Position numbers and translations under genes: made by a program. This document shows positions 13,325 to 22,306 of a DNA stretch of 64,000 nucleotides, piece by piece (the first letter of the stretch is position 1; every line of letters begins with the position of its first letter). Where the stretch lies: the NCBI GenBank assembly GCA_949289845.1, contig CASEPN010000001.1, positions 654,316-718,315 on the forward strand. Reading direction: 5' to 3'. The notes beneath the pieces are model-generated. The model made no database searches. It saw only the letters and a program-made list of their open reading frames with translations, and was not told the origin of the DNA. This DNA is from an uncultured Bacillota bacterium. GTDB taxonomy: Bacteria > Bacillota_I > Bacilli_A > RFN20 > CAG-826.

Positions 13325-15974
13325 GCTAAAAGGATTGAAGAAGGACTACCTCGTCGGGGGCGACGTCGGGGAGGTCCACGCCCTCAAGGGCATCGACCTC
13401 GTCTTCCGGGACACCGAGTTCGTCTCGATCCTCGGTCCTTCCGGCTGCGGGAAGACGACGCTCCTCAACATCATCGGCGGCCTCGACCACGCCACGGAAG
13501 GAGACCTCGTCGTCGACGGGATCGACACCAAGGACTTCAAGGACTCCGACTGGGACAGCTACCGGAACCACCGCATCGGCTTCGTGTTCCAGAGCTATAA
13601 CCTCATACCCCACCAGACCGTCTACCAGAACGTCGAGCTCGCCCTCACCATCCGCGGGGTCGAGCGGGAGCAAAGGAAGGACCGCGTCATGGAGGCCCTC
13701 AGGAGGGTTGGCCTCGAAGGCGAGGAAGGTAAGCGCCCGAACCAGCTCTCAGGAGGGCAGTGCCAGAGGGTGGCGATCGCTAGAGCGATCGTTGGGGACC
13801 CCGAGATTCTTCTCGCCGACGAGCCCACAGGCGCGCTGGACACCGAGACCTCAGTCCAGATCATGGAGATAATCAAGGAAATCTCCAAGGACCGCCTCGT
13901 CATTATGGTCACGCATAACCCCGACCTCGCGGAACGCTACAGCACGAGGATCGTGCGCCTTCTCGACGGCAAGGTCCAGGAAGATAGCGACCCATTCGAT
14001 GGAAATCTGGTAAAAGAAGAGCCTTCTGCAGAGGAAACGCTGAGAAAAAGCAAGCTTTCCTTCGCCTCGGCCTTCCGCCTATCAGGCCAGAACCTCTATA
14101 GCAAGAGGAAGAGGACGTCGCTCGTAGCGATCGCCGCCTCGATCGGCATCATCGGTGTCAGCTCCGTCCTTGCCATATCTAGCGGCGTCACCGGCTACAT
14201 CGACAGCATGGAGGCGGACATGCTTTCCGGGAACCCCATCGCCGTCGAAGCCCAGGGCATCGACCTCTCCTCCCTTATGAACCTCGCCGGGAGCCTCGGC
14301 CAGATCGGCGCGGTCGTCGAAGGGACCGAGGAAGGCTACGTGAACGTGAACGAGACCATCACCGCCCTCGTCAACTCCGCGGGCGAGGTGAACGAGTTCA
14401 TGTTTTCCAACGAGATCACCCCCGAATATCTCGAATACGTGAAGGCGATGGACGAGGAATACTACGCCGGCATCGTCTTCGACTACGGGATCGACGTCTC
14501 CACGAACATCTACGTCGAGAGCAACCTCCAGGGCCTTCCCTACGAGATGCCGGGCTACGTCACTTCCCTCCAGGCCATCCGCACCGTCTACCGCTCGATC
14601 CTCGCCCAGACCGAGTTCACCGACTACGCCGACTACGTCAACATGCTTCCCAAGCCCTTCTCGCTCCTCCCCGATAGCGACGAGCTCATCCTCTCCCAGT
14701 ACGACATCCTCGAGACAGGAGGCGAGGACCGCCTTCCAAAGGCGGAGGACGAGATCGCCATCGTCCTCGGGAACGACGCCCTCAGCGACCTCACCCTCGC
14801 CGAGACGGGCTACCTCAGCCAGGAAGAGTTCCTCAACAACGTCTACCAGGCGATCGGAAGCGACCTCTACGACCCCGAGCTTGAGAAGAACCGCTTCTCC
14901 TACGAGGAACTGATGGGCAAGGAGTTCCTCTACTACCCGAACGACTCTATCTTCACGCGCTACGAGGCCACGGGCTCTTCCTACGACACCGTCCCGAGCT
15001 TCGTCTACTCCCCCAACAAGGACAGCGGGAGGGAGGAGGAATCCCTTTCCCTAAAGGTCACCGCGATCCTCCGGAAGAAGGAAGGGGTGAATTACGGATG
15101 CCTCAATAGCGGGCTCTACTACACCTCGGCCTTCCAGGACCGGGTGAGGGATGACGCGAAGGATTCCGAGGTGGTCCGCTACGTCGAGGAAAAGGGCCAG
15201 GACGGCCTCACCTCCAAGGACCCCGCGATCTACCCCTACCAGTACACGTTCGAGGGACAGCTCCTTTCCTCGATCGGCTACCTCCAGAGCTTCACCGAGC
15301 AGACGATGCTCGAGGGAGCGACGGGCGCCTTCGAGAACATGGTGCTCGTCTCGCTGAACGCCCTGGGAGGAGGGGACACTCCCCTGGCCATCGAGATATA
15401 CCCGAACCAGATCGAGGGGATGGACAAGGTCAAGGAGTACCTCGATGCCTGGAACGGGGATGGGACCATCGTCGTAGGAGGCAAGGAGCTGAGCGCGGAG
15501 GACCGTCCCGAGATCCGCTACACGGACTCACTCTCGATCGTCCTGGCGATGGTCAATAGCCTCATCGAGCTCATCACGACCGCCCTCATCATCTTCACCG
15601 CCCTCTCCCTCGTCGTCAGCACCGTCATGATCGCGGTCATCACCTATGTCTCCGTCATCGAGCGCGTGAAGGAGATCGGGGTCATCCGCTCCCTGGGCGG
15701 GCGGAAGAAGGACGTCAAGCGCCTCTTCAACGCCGAGACCTTCATCACGGGGCTTCTCGCCGGGCTCATCGGCATCCTCGTGACCTATCTCCTCCAGATC
15801 ATCCTCAACCTCATCGTCGGCGGGCTCTCCGGCATCTATACGATCGCCGCGCTCCCCTGGTGGGAGGCCGTCGTGATGGTGCTCCTCTCCGTCGGACTTA
15901 CCCTTCTCTCGGGGCTTGTCCCCGCGAGCCTCGCCGCGAAGAAGGATCCCGTCGTCGCCCTCAGGAGCGAGTGA
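13317..15974 (+). CDS. MacB-like ABC exporter, fused ATPase and FtsX permease
   Basis: 885 residues. Residues 1-225 form a LolD/MacB-type ATPase with Walker A GPSGCGKTT (40-48), signature LSGGQCQR and Walker B ILLADEPTG. One membrane helix follows at about 262-285, then an extracytoplasmic domain of about 450 residues, then three C-terminal membrane helices with an FtsX domain (about 745-880). This mechanotransmission-type design exports peptides, antibiotics or lipids or acts on the envelope. GGAAGGAAAA precedes the ATG, and marR overlaps the start. Substrate unknown. A terminator follows. Confidence 0.9.
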   Translation: MLELKGLKKDYLVGGDVGEVHALKGIDLVFRDTEFVSILGPSGCGKTTLLNIIGGLDHATEGDLVVDGIDTKDFKDSDWDSYRNHRIGFVFQSYNLIPHQTVYQNVELALTIRGVEREQRKDRVMEALRRVGLEGEEGKRPNQLSGGQCQRVAIARAIVGDPEILLADEPTGALDTETSVQIMEIIKEISKDRLVIMVTHNPDLAERYSTRIVRLLDGKVQEDSDPFDGNLVKEEPSAEETLRKSKLSFASAFRLSGQNLYSKRKRTSLVAIAASIGIIGVSSVLAISSGVTGYIDSMEADMLSGNPIAVEAQGIDLSSLMNLAGSLGQIGAVVEGTEEGYVNVNETITALVNSAGEVNEFMFSNEITPEYLEYVKAMDEEYYAGIVFDYGIDVSTNIYVESNLQGLPYEMPGYVTSLQAIRTVYRSILAQTEFTDYADYVNMLPKPFSLLPDSDELILSQYDILETGGEDRLPKAEDEIAIVLGNDALSDLTLAETGYLSQEEFLNNVYQAIGSDLYDPELEKNRFSYEELMGKEFLYYPNDSIFTRYEATGSSYDTVPSFVYSPNKDSGREEESLSLKVTAILRKKEGVNYGCLNSGLYYTSAFQDRVRDDAKDSEVVRYVEEKGQDGLTSKDPAIYPYQYTFEGQLLSSIGYLQSFTEQTMLEGATGAFENMVLVSLNALGGGDTPLAIEIYPNQIEGMDKVKEYLDAWNGDGTIVVGGKELSAEDRPEIRYTDSLSIVLAMVNSLIELITTALIIFTALSLVVSTVMIAVITYVSVIERVKEIGVIRSLGGRKKDVKRLFNAETFITGLLAGLIGILVTYLLQIILNLIVGGLSGIYTIAALPWWEAVVMVLLSVGLTLLSGLVPASLAAKKDPVVALRSE

Positions 15975-15992
15975 TCGCCCTAGAGCGTCAGC

Positions 15993-16021
15993 AAAAGGGG
16001 AGGCCGCGAAGCCTCCCCTTT
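15993..16021. terminator. Bidirectional-type terminator
   Basis: Stem AAAGGGGAGGC/GCCTCCCCTTT flanked by A and T residues, between the convergent ABC exporter and lipoprotein genes; it can serve both. Confidence 0.85.
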
Positions 16022-16038
16022 CTCATGCCCTATCGGAA

Positions 16039-16536
16039 CTACTGCTTCCAGACGATCGAGAAGGAGCCGTCCTCCCCGAACTCCGTGACGTCCTCGGACT
16101 TGTTCCAGATCTCGCCCTCGGGGACGCCCTCCTCGACGAAGGAGGTCGCGCCTTCCTCGGGAAGCATCGTCGCGCCCGGGTTCCAGCGCTGGACGAGAAG
16201 TCCGTCGACCGCCTCGTCGACGACGATCTCAATCGCGTTCTCCTCCTTGAGGGACTCCCCTTCATAGTAGACGGCGTCCATCCCCTCGCCCCAGGCCCAC
16301 ACCATGAAGACGGGGTCGTCGGTGAAGGCGTCCCAGTCGCTGGGGAAGGTGCCGCGGAGGGTCTTCCCGTCCTCTTCCTCGGCGGAAGCGGACGCGCTCG
16401 CGCTCGCTCCCCCGTTCACGGAGGAACTTCCCTCCTCGGCGGAGGAGGAAGCGGAAGAAGGGTCTCCTTGCCCGCACCCGGCAAGGAGCAGGGCGCCGGC
16501 GGCAAGGAGGAACAGGCTTGCTTTCTTGATTTCCAT
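16039..16536 (-). CDS. Small Ser/Ala-rich lipoprotein
   Basis: 165 residues with a lipoprotein signal (LLLAGC, Cys21), a Ser/Ala/Glu low-complexity linker to about residue 58, then an acidic folded part of about 105 residues rich in aromatic residues. It would be anchored on the outer face of the cytoplasmic membrane. The fold of the folded part was not identified; a carbohydrate-binding type beta domain is one possibility, because starch-binding-like FTDDP and VYYEG segments are present. A -10 element lies 7 bases before the ATG, suggesting a leaderless mRNA. Confidence 0.75.
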   Translation of the reverse strand: MEIKKASLFLLAAGALLLAGCGQGDPSSASSSAEEGSSSVNGGASASASASAEEEDGKTLRGTFPSDWDAFTDDPVFMVWAWGEGMDAVYYEGESLKEENAIEIVVDEAVDGLLVQRWNPGATMLPEEGATSFVEEGVPEGEIWNKSEDVTEFGEDGSFSIVWKQ

Positions 16537-16543
16537 AGCGCGA

Positions 16544-16549
16544 ATGATA
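16544..16549 (-). promoter_or_regulatory. -10 element of the lipoprotein gene
   Basis: TATCAT ends 7 bases before the ATG at 16536, with no Shine-Dalgarno site. Confidence 0.45.
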
Positions 16550-16589
16550 GCGCTTCCCCTCCAAAGGGCAACCTTGTTCCGGGCGGTGG

Positions 16590-16595
16590 TATCCT
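16590..16595 (+). promoter_or_regulatory. -10 element of the UvrA-like gene
   Basis: TATCCT ends 6 bases before the GTG at 16602, with no Shine-Dalgarno site. Confidence 0.4.
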
Positions 16596-16601
16596 CGTCT
16601 T

Positions 16602-19079
16602 GTGGAAAAGAAGATCGAAGTCCGGGGCGCGAAAGTCCATAACCTGAAGGGGATCGACGTCGACATACCCCTGGGTAAGATCGTCGGGATCGCCGGGGTG
16701 TCGGGCTCCGGGAAGAGCTCGCTCGCCCTCGGCGTGCTTTACCGCGAGGGGTCGCGCCGCTACCTCGAGTCCCTTTCGACGTACACGAGGCGGAGGATGA
16801 CGGGCGAGACGAGGGCCGAGGTCGACGAGATCCGGCACGTCCCGGCCGCGCTCGCCCTCCACCAGCGGCCCCCTGTCCCGGGGATCCGCTCGACGTTCGG
16901 CACCATGAGCGAGCTCCTGAGCTCCCTCCGCCTCATGTTCTCGAGGCTGGCTTCCCATAAGTGCCCGAACGGGCATATGGTCCCGCCCACGCTGGACGTC
17001 GCCCTAGGGAAAGCGCTCCGCTGCCCGGAATGCGGGGAGAACTTCCACGCGCCCTCCGCGGAGGAGCTTTCCTTCAATTCCGAAGGAGCCTGCCCCGAGT
17101 GCCAGGGCACCGGGATCGTGCGGGAGGTGGACGAGAGTACGCTCGTCCCCGATGAAAGCCTTTCCATCGAAGAAGGCGCGGTCGCGCCCTGGAAATCCCT
17201 GATGTGGTCCTTGATGACGGACGTATGCCGGGCGATGGGGGTGAGGACGGATGTCCCCTACAAGAATTTGACGGAAGAGGAGAAAAGGATCGTCATCGAC
17301 GGGCCGATGGAGAAGAAGCACATCCTCTATCGCCCCAAGGGAGGGACGGAGCAGCTGGCGGAGCTGGACTTCACCTACTACTCGGCGAAGAAGACCGTGC
17401 TGAACGCCCTTTCGAAGGTCAAGGACGAAAGCGGCATGAAGCGGGTCGAGCGCTTCCTCAAGGAAGGGGCATGCCCCCGCTGCCACGGGACGAGGCTTTC
17501 CGGAAGGGCGAGGGACCCCGTTCTCCACGGGCTCCATCTCGACGAGGCGTGCGCGCTTCCCTTGGAAGACCTGCTCGCTTGGGCGCAGGAGGTCCCGGGA
17601 AGCCTTCCCTCGGAAATGCGCCCGATGGCGGAAGCGATCCTCGAAAGCCTCCTCGTGCCCGCCAGGCGCCTCGTCGCCCTCGGGCTCGGCTACCTTTCGC
17701 TTGACCGGGCCGGGAGCACGCTTTCGACCGGGGAACGCCAGAGGGTCATCCTCGCCCGGGCGGTCAGGAACCGCACGACCGGGGTCCTCTATGTCCTCGA
17801 CGAGCCTTCGATCGGCCTCCACCCATCGAATCAGGAAGGCCTCCTGAAGGTCATGGAGGACCTGAAGGAAGACGGGAACACCGTCCTCCTGGTGGACCAT
17901 GACCCGCGGATCCTCCTTGCCGCGGACCATCTCGTCGAGATGGGCCCCGGCTCCGGCGCGGATGGCGGGGAAATCATCGCCCAAGGGCCTTTGGAAGAAG
18001 CGATCGAATGCCCGGGAAGCCAGATCGCCCCCTACCTCAAGGGGACGATGGGCGCCGTCCGGAAAAGGGCTGGGAGAGAGGACATGTTCCGGAACGGGGC
18101 GATTTCCATGAGGACCGGCGCAATCCACACGGTGCGTCCCCTTTCCATGAGGATCCCGAAAGGGAGGCTCGTCGCGGTGACCGGCGTCTCGGGCTCCGGC
18201 AAGACCACGATGGTCCTCGAAAGCCTGGTCGCGGGGATGGAGCGATCCCTGAAGGGGGAGCCTCTCCCCTCCCATGTCATTGAAATGCGTCACGAGGGCA
18301 TAAGGAGGGTGCGGCTCGTGGACGCCACTCCCATCGGGGCGAACGTCCGCTCGACCGTCGCGACATACGCGAATATCCACGACGAACTCCGCATGAAATT
18401 CGCAAAATCGCATCTTGCGAAGGAAGACGGCCTTCATGCGGGAGACTTCTCCTACAACACCGGCTCCCTCCGCTGCCCGGAGTGCGACGGGACGGGAACC
18501 ATCAGCCTCGACGTCCAGTTCCTCCCTGACGTCGAGATCCCCTGCCCTCGCTGCCACGGGGGAAGGTACTCGGAAAGAACGCTCCGTTACAAGATCCCCT
18601 CCCACGGGGAAACGGATATTTCCCTTCCTGAGCTCATGGGGGAGACGGTCTCCCGGGCCCGCCTTCTTCTCAAAGGCTATCCGAGCATCGCGCGGAAGCT
18701 ATCCGTCCTGGAAGAGCTGGGGCTCGGCTACCTCACGCTCGGGGAAAGCACGCCGGCCCTCTCCGGAGGGGAAGCCCAGAGGCTCAAGCTTGCCGAGGAG
18801 CTCGGGAAGGAGCAGGAAGACACCCTCTTCGTCTTCGACGAGCCGACGATCGGCCTCCACCCAAAGGACGTGGAAACCCTCCTCCACGTGCTTGACGGGC
18901 TCGTGGGGAAAGGGGCGACCCTCCTAGTGATCGAGCACGACGTCGATTTCATCCGGAACGCCGACTGGGTCGTCGACATGGGCCCGGGCGGAGGAAAGGA
19001 AGGCGGGAGGATCGTCGCGGAAGGGACTCCCGACGATATCAAGGCTTCCCCGGAAAGCCTGACCGGCCGCTATCTCTAG
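16602..19079 (+). CDS. Short UvrA paralogue (excinuclease subunit A-like ABC ATPase)
   Basis: 825 residues against about 940 for true UvrA. Two ABC ATPase modules are present: Walker A GVSGSGKSS and GVSGSGKTT, signatures LSTGERQR and LSGGEAQR, plus zinc-finger CPECG/CPEC and CPEC/CPRC pairs. The shortening falls in the N-terminal region that includes the UvrB-binding insertion, as in class II/DrrC-like UvrA proteins linked to antibiotic or DNA-drug resistance rather than standard repair. Start is GTG at 16602 with a -10 element six bases upstream. It stands alone; uvrB and uvrC are not in the window. Confidence 0.87.
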   Translation: MEKKIEVRGAKVHNLKGIDVDIPLGKIVGIAGVSGSGKSSLALGVLYREGSRRYLESLSTYTRRRMTGETRAEVDEIRHVPAALALHQRPPVPGIRSTFGTMSELLSSLRLMFSRLASHKCPNGHMVPPTLDVALGKALRCPECGENFHAPSAEELSFNSEGACPECQGTGIVREVDESTLVPDESLSIEEGAVAPWKSLMWSLMTDVCRAMGVRTDVPYKNLTEEEKRIVIDGPMEKKHILYRPKGGTEQLAELDFTYYSAKKTVLNALSKVKDESGMKRVERFLKEGACPRCHGTRLSGRARDPVLHGLHLDEACALPLEDLLAWAQEVPGSLPSEMRPMAEAILESLLVPARRLVALGLGYLSLDRAGSTLSTGERQRVILARAVRNRTTGVLYVLDEPSIGLHPSNQEGLLKVMEDLKEDGNTVLLVDHDPRILLAADHLVEMGPGSGADGGEIIAQGPLEEAIECPGSQIAPYLKGTMGAVRKRAGREDMFRNGAISMRTGAIHTVRPLSMRIPKGRLVAVTGVSGSGKTTMVLESLVAGMERSLKGEPLPSHVIEMRHEGIRRVRLVDATPIGANVRSTVATYANIHDELRMKFAKSHLAKEDGLHAGDFSYNTGSLRCPECDGTGTISLDVQFLPDVEIPCPRCHGGRYSERTLRYKIPSHGETDISLPELMGETVSRARLLLKGYPSIARKLSVLEELGLGYLTLGESTPALSGGEAQRLKLAEELGKEQEDTLFVFDEPTIGLHPKDVETLLHVLDGLVGKGATLLVIEHDVDFIRNADWVVDMGPGGGKEGGRIVAEGTPDDIKASPESLTGRYL

Positions 19080-19087
19080 GCGAAAGG

Positions 19088-19738
19088 CTACTTCTTGTCC
19101 TCGCCCCTGTAGCTCGTCTTGTAGCCGGGGTTCTCCCCGGGGCGGAGGGCGTTCGGGTAGAGGATGTCCGCCTTGATGTCGTTGGCGATCCCTTGGAGGC
19201 GCGAATAAAGGAACTGCGGGTCCTCGAGGTCCTCGAGCACGGCGGTTTCCTTCCCCGCGACGATGTAGATGTCCCCTACCTTGCACAACTTCTCGATGAT
19301 GCCGACCCTGAGGTTCACGGAAGTGAGGTCGCTATAGAGGATGCTCTGGATCCTCGCCCCGACCAAGCCCTTCCTCACGATGATGCGGCGGTCGGTGAAG
19401 GCATATTCCTCCATCTTGTGGCGTCTTCCCGCGGTCACCATGGAGTAGATCCACATCCACACGGGGACGAGATGGAAAAGGAAGAAGACCCCGATGATGA
19501 TGTAGAGAAACCAGGGCATCCCGGGAAATGAGGCCATCATGACGATCGCGAAGCCGTCGAAGAGAAGCCAGAGGATCGCGAACCCCATGAACTTCAGGGC
19601 GCTGTTCCAGACGTAGGACTTCTTGTTGGGCTTCCCGCGCCAAAGGATGCTCTCCCCTTCCGCGAGGACCGCGTCGATATCCTCCGTGGCAGGCTCGTCC
19701 GGCTTCCGGATGAAATAACGTTCATCGACCTTCTTCAT
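19088..19738 (-). CDS. PH-domain (DUF304-type) membrane protein
   Basis: 216 residues: a short N-terminal cytosolic part with a VLAEGESILWRGKPNK segment, two membrane helices (about 48-105), then a bacterial PH-like domain (AFTDRRIIVRKGLVGARIQSILYSDL, typical of bPH2/DUF304 proteins). Function of the family is poorly defined. The gene converges on the UvrA-like gene with 8 bases between. A -10 element lies exactly six bases before the ATG. Confidence 0.78.
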   Translation of the reverse strand: MKKVDERYFIRKPDEPATEDIDAVLAEGESILWRGKPNKKSYVWNSALKFMGFAILWLLFDGFAIVMMASFPGMPWFLYIIIGVFFLFHLVPVWMWIYSMVTAGRRHKMEEYAFTDRRIIVRKGLVGARIQSILYSDLTSVNLRVGIIEKLCKVGDIYIVAGKETAVLEDLEDPQFLYSRLQGIANDIKADILYPNALRPGENPGYKTSYRGEDKK

Positions 19739-19744
19739 GCTTTA

Positions 19745-19750
19745 AGCATA
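19745..19750 (-). promoter_or_regulatory. -10 element of the PH-domain gene
   Basis: TATGCT ends 6 bases before the ATG at 19738; no Shine-Dalgarno site. Confidence 0.45.
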
Positions 19751-19811
19751 ACGGATAGGAACGAGGAAAGGTTAGAGGACCTAGCAAAGATCGAACTTGC
19801 CATAAACTGCG

Positions 19812-19839
19812 GATACCATCAAAAATGCTCGATGGTATC
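19812..19839. repeat. Inverted repeat between PH-domain and acetyltransferase genes
   Basis: GATACCATC (19812-19820) pairs with GATGGTATC (19831-19839) around a 10-base loop. It could end the acetyltransferase transcript but lacks a clear T run. Confidence 0.45.
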
Positions 19840-19858
19840 TTGTAAAACATTCTCCCAT

Positions 19859-20353
19859 CTACTCGAATAGGAAGCGGAGGCGAACGAACTCTCCCCACTC
19901 GTTCCTGATGGGGCCGAGATCCTCGAAGGAAAGCTTCCCGTAGAAGCGAAGCGCGCCCGCGTTCACCGGGTGGACGAGGATCCCCACCCCGGGGGCGCCC
20001 TGCTCCTTGAGCTCCTGCAGGAGGCTTCCGACGAGAGCGCGCCCTCCTCCCATCCCCCGGAACTCCTTCCGGACCATCAGGCGCGAGAACGTCATGAGTC
20101 CAGGGACATCGAAGACCCCCTCCCCGAACTCTTCCTCCGCCACCCCTAGGGACGCGAAGCCGAGAACCCGTTCTCCCGAAACAAGGAGCCGGGCGCGCCC
20201 GCCTTGGATATCCTCGGCGAAAAGGGGCCCGGAAGGATATTCATCGTCCCAGATGAAAAGCCCCTCCTCCTCTAGCCCCCGAATCACCTCCCGCCTCAGG
20301 GAAAGTATCTCAGGGAGGTCATCTGGAGTCGCCGTCCGGTATTGGAAGTCCAT
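19859..20353 (-). CDS. GNAT-family N-acetyltransferase
   Basis: 164 residues with the GNAT fold signature: the acetyl-CoA pyrophosphate-binding motif VRKEFRGMGGGRAL near residue 110 and a terminal LRFYGKLSFEDLG motif B. It transfers an acetyl group from acetyl-CoA to an unidentified amine. Transcribed alone; TAGAAT lies six bases before the ATG, giving a leaderless start. Confidence 0.85.
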   Translation of the reverse strand: MDFQYRTATPDDLPEILSLRREVIRGLEEEGLFIWDDEYPSGPLFAEDIQGGRARLLVSGERVLGFASLGVAEEEFGEGVFDVPGLMTFSRLMVRKEFRGMGGGRALVGSLLQELKEQGAPGVGILVHPVNAGALRFYGKLSFEDLGPIRNEWGEFVRLRFLFE

Positions 20354-20359
20354 GCGGCG

Positions 20360-20365
20360 ATTCTA
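20360..20365 (-). promoter_or_regulatory. -10 element of the acetyltransferase gene
   Basis: TAGAAT ends 6 bases before the ATG at 20353; no Shine-Dalgarno site. Confidence 0.5.
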
Positions 20366-20431
20366 TCCGACTCCGCTTGCTGGATGTTGGGAAAGAGGAG
20401 GGGCTTATGGATGGAGTGGCCCCCTGCCTTG

Positions 20432-20437
20432 TAAAAT
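20432..20437 (+). promoter_or_regulatory. -10 element of the SDR-EFR1 operon
   Basis: TAAAAT ends 6 bases before the ATG at 20444; no Shine-Dalgarno site. Confidence 0.5.
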
Positions 20438-20443
20438 GTTCCT

Positions 20444-21343
20444 ATGCAAGAGACCCAGCCTTCTTCCAAGATCCCTGCCGATATCCTGGGGAGGCCCGTC
20501 GCCCTCAACGGGGCGACCGGCGGCATCGGGAGCGCCCTGGCCGAGCGCCTAGCCGAGGAAGGCGCGGAGCTTCTCCTCCTGGTGAGGGACGTGAAGAAGG
20601 GAGAGGCCTTCGCAGATAAGTTCAAGAAGCAGTACGGGACCAAGGCGAAGGTCCTTGCCTTCGACTTCGATCTTCCTGAGACGCTCGAGGAATCCCTTCA
20701 AGAGATCCGCTCCTCCGGATGCCGGCTTTTCTTCAACGTCGCCGGAATCTACCACCAGGCCCCGGACGTATCCTCGGGTCTCGAGAGGACCTACCTCATC
20801 AACTACGTGGAGCCCGTCCGCTTCATCCGTGCCTTGCTGGAAATATGTCCTGGCATCCGCATCGTCGCCGTCTCCTCCCTCACGGCGACCCTCTGGAAGA
20901 CGAGGAAGGCGCGGGAGGCGATCGACTGGGCGAGGCCTGAGGAGACGATGAACGGCGCGGGCGGGAGGACGATGAGCTACGCGCTTTCGAAAAGCCTCCT
21001 CATGTCCGCGCTCATTGGGCTTCAGGATGAAGGCGCGGACGTTCGCTTCGCCCACCCTGGGGTGAGCTGCACCAACCTCTTCGACCCCAAGAACAAGGCC
21101 TACCCTTCCTGGTTCTACAAGGTCGCCCCTCCCATCATGAGGAAGATCTTCATGCCCCCGAGAAAAGCGTGCCTTTCCGTCTACGAGGCCGGGGCGAGGG
21201 ACTTCGACGGAAAGGGAAGGTGGCTAGGCCCCCGCGGGCTCTTCCATGCGTGGGGGAAGCCAGGGGAAACGAAGCTTCCCGATTGGCTGAAGGAGGAATC
21301 CAAGGAGGCGCTTTCCTTCGCCCTTGGCTGGAAGGCAAGATGA
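20444..21343 (+). CDS. Short-chain dehydrogenase/reductase
   Basis: 299 residues, Rossmann fold. Visible: cofactor loop GATGGIGS, NVAG, catalytic Ser region VAVSSLTA and YALSK with catalytic Tyr and Lys. The C-terminal extension (about 60 residues) is longer than the minimal SDR. It is an NAD(P)-dependent oxidoreductase of unknown substrate. Its stop overlaps the start of the next gene by 4 bases, pairing it with an EFR1-type ferredoxin/flavodoxin protein, which hints at a shared redox pathway. Confidence 0.87.
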   Translation: MQETQPSSKIPADILGRPVALNGATGGIGSALAERLAEEGAELLLLVRDVKKGEAFADKFKKQYGTKAKVLAFDFDLPETLEESLQEIRSSGCRLFFNVAGIYHQAPDVSSGLERTYLINYVEPVRFIRALLEICPGIRIVAVSSLTATLWKTRKAREAIDWARPEETMNGAGGRTMSYALSKSLLMSALIGLQDEGADVRFAHPGVSCTNLFDPKNKAYPSWFYKVAPPIMRKIFMPPRKACLSVYEAGARDFDGKGRWLGPRGLFHAWGKPGETKLPDWLKEESKEALSFALGWKAR

Positions 21344-22251
21344 AGGGAAAGGCGCTCGTCCTTTACTTCTCGGGCACCGGCCATACGAAGGCCATGCTTG
21401 AAGTATTGAAGAAAAGAATGGAGAAAGAAGGGGATTTTTCCGTTCTCCTCCACTCCATCGGAGACAAGGGACCTGCCCCGGACATCGGGGAGTTCGACCT
21501 CGTCGTCTTCAGCTATCCGATCCATGCCTTCAACATGCCCCTGGACTACGAGAGGTACATAAGGAAGCTCAATTTCTCACGTGGCAGAGCCTACGCGATC
21601 CTTAAGCAAAGCGGGGAGCCCCACTTCCTGAACGATGCCTCCTCACGGACTTTGCTCCGGAAGATCAGGCGCTCCAGGAAGCCCTTCTATGGGGAATGGC
21701 ATCTCCTCATGCCCTACAACATCCATTTCCGCTACCCGGACTTCCTGGTGAAGAGGATCCTGGAGGGCGACCGCCTCCTGCTCGACGCCTTCCTGAGGAA
21801 GCTCGGGAAAGATGAGACGTCCTCCCCTAAGGAAAGGGTCCTCCTCTCCCCCGTCGGGTGGTTCTTCCGGATCGAGCGCTTCGCCGGCCCCGTGGCGGCA
21901 CATGGCTACGCAGTAGACCCCACTAGGTGCGTCTCCTGCCTCCGCTGCGTCCGTTCCTGCCCGAGGAATAACATAAGGCTTGAGGAAGGGAAGATCCTTT
22001 TCGGAAGGGACTGCCTCCTATGCATGCGCTGCGCCTTCCATTGCCCGGAGGACGCCATCCATATGGGTCTCTTCGACCGGTGGAAGGTGAACGGGGCGTA
22101 TCCCCTCAGAGCCATCGAATCCTCTTCCCCGAAGGAGGACGAGGAGTTCAAGAAGAAGCACCGCTGGTTCCTTTCCCTCTTCCCGAAATGGGAAAGAAAC
22201 GCGCAAATCGCGAGGGAAAAGGCGTTCTCCGAGTCAGTTTCCGAGGAGTAG
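21340..22251 (+). CDS. EFR1-family flavodoxin-ferredoxin fusion
   Basis: 303 residues. The N-terminal half is flavodoxin-like (LYFSGTGHTKAM phosphate loop, SYPIHAFNMP); the C-terminal part holds two [4Fe-4S] motifs, CVSCLRCVRSCP and CLLCMRCAFHCP. EFR1 proteins carry electrons between flavin and Fe-S partners in anaerobes. The start is the ATG inside the ATGA overlap with the SDR stop; longer in-frame starts run inside the SDR gene and are not credible. Role with the SDR is inferred from context. Confidence 0.87.
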   Translation: MKGKALVLYFSGTGHTKAMLEVLKKRMEKEGDFSVLLHSIGDKGPAPDIGEFDLVVFSYPIHAFNMPLDYERYIRKLNFSRGRAYAILKQSGEPHFLNDASSRTLLRKIRRSRKPFYGEWHLLMPYNIHFRYPDFLVKRILEGDRLLLDAFLRKLGKDETSSPKERVLLSPVGWFFRIERFAGPVAAHGYAVDPTRCVSCLRCVRSCPRNNIRLEEGKILFGRDCLLCMRCAFHCPEDAIHMGLFDRWKVNGAYPLRAIESSSPKEDEEFKKKHRWFLSLFPKWERNAQIAREKAFSESVSEE

Positions 22252-22306
22252 GGAGCATTTCCCCGCTCCTTCGCCCAAAATACTTGCGACTTAAGGAGGA
22301 GAGGGA

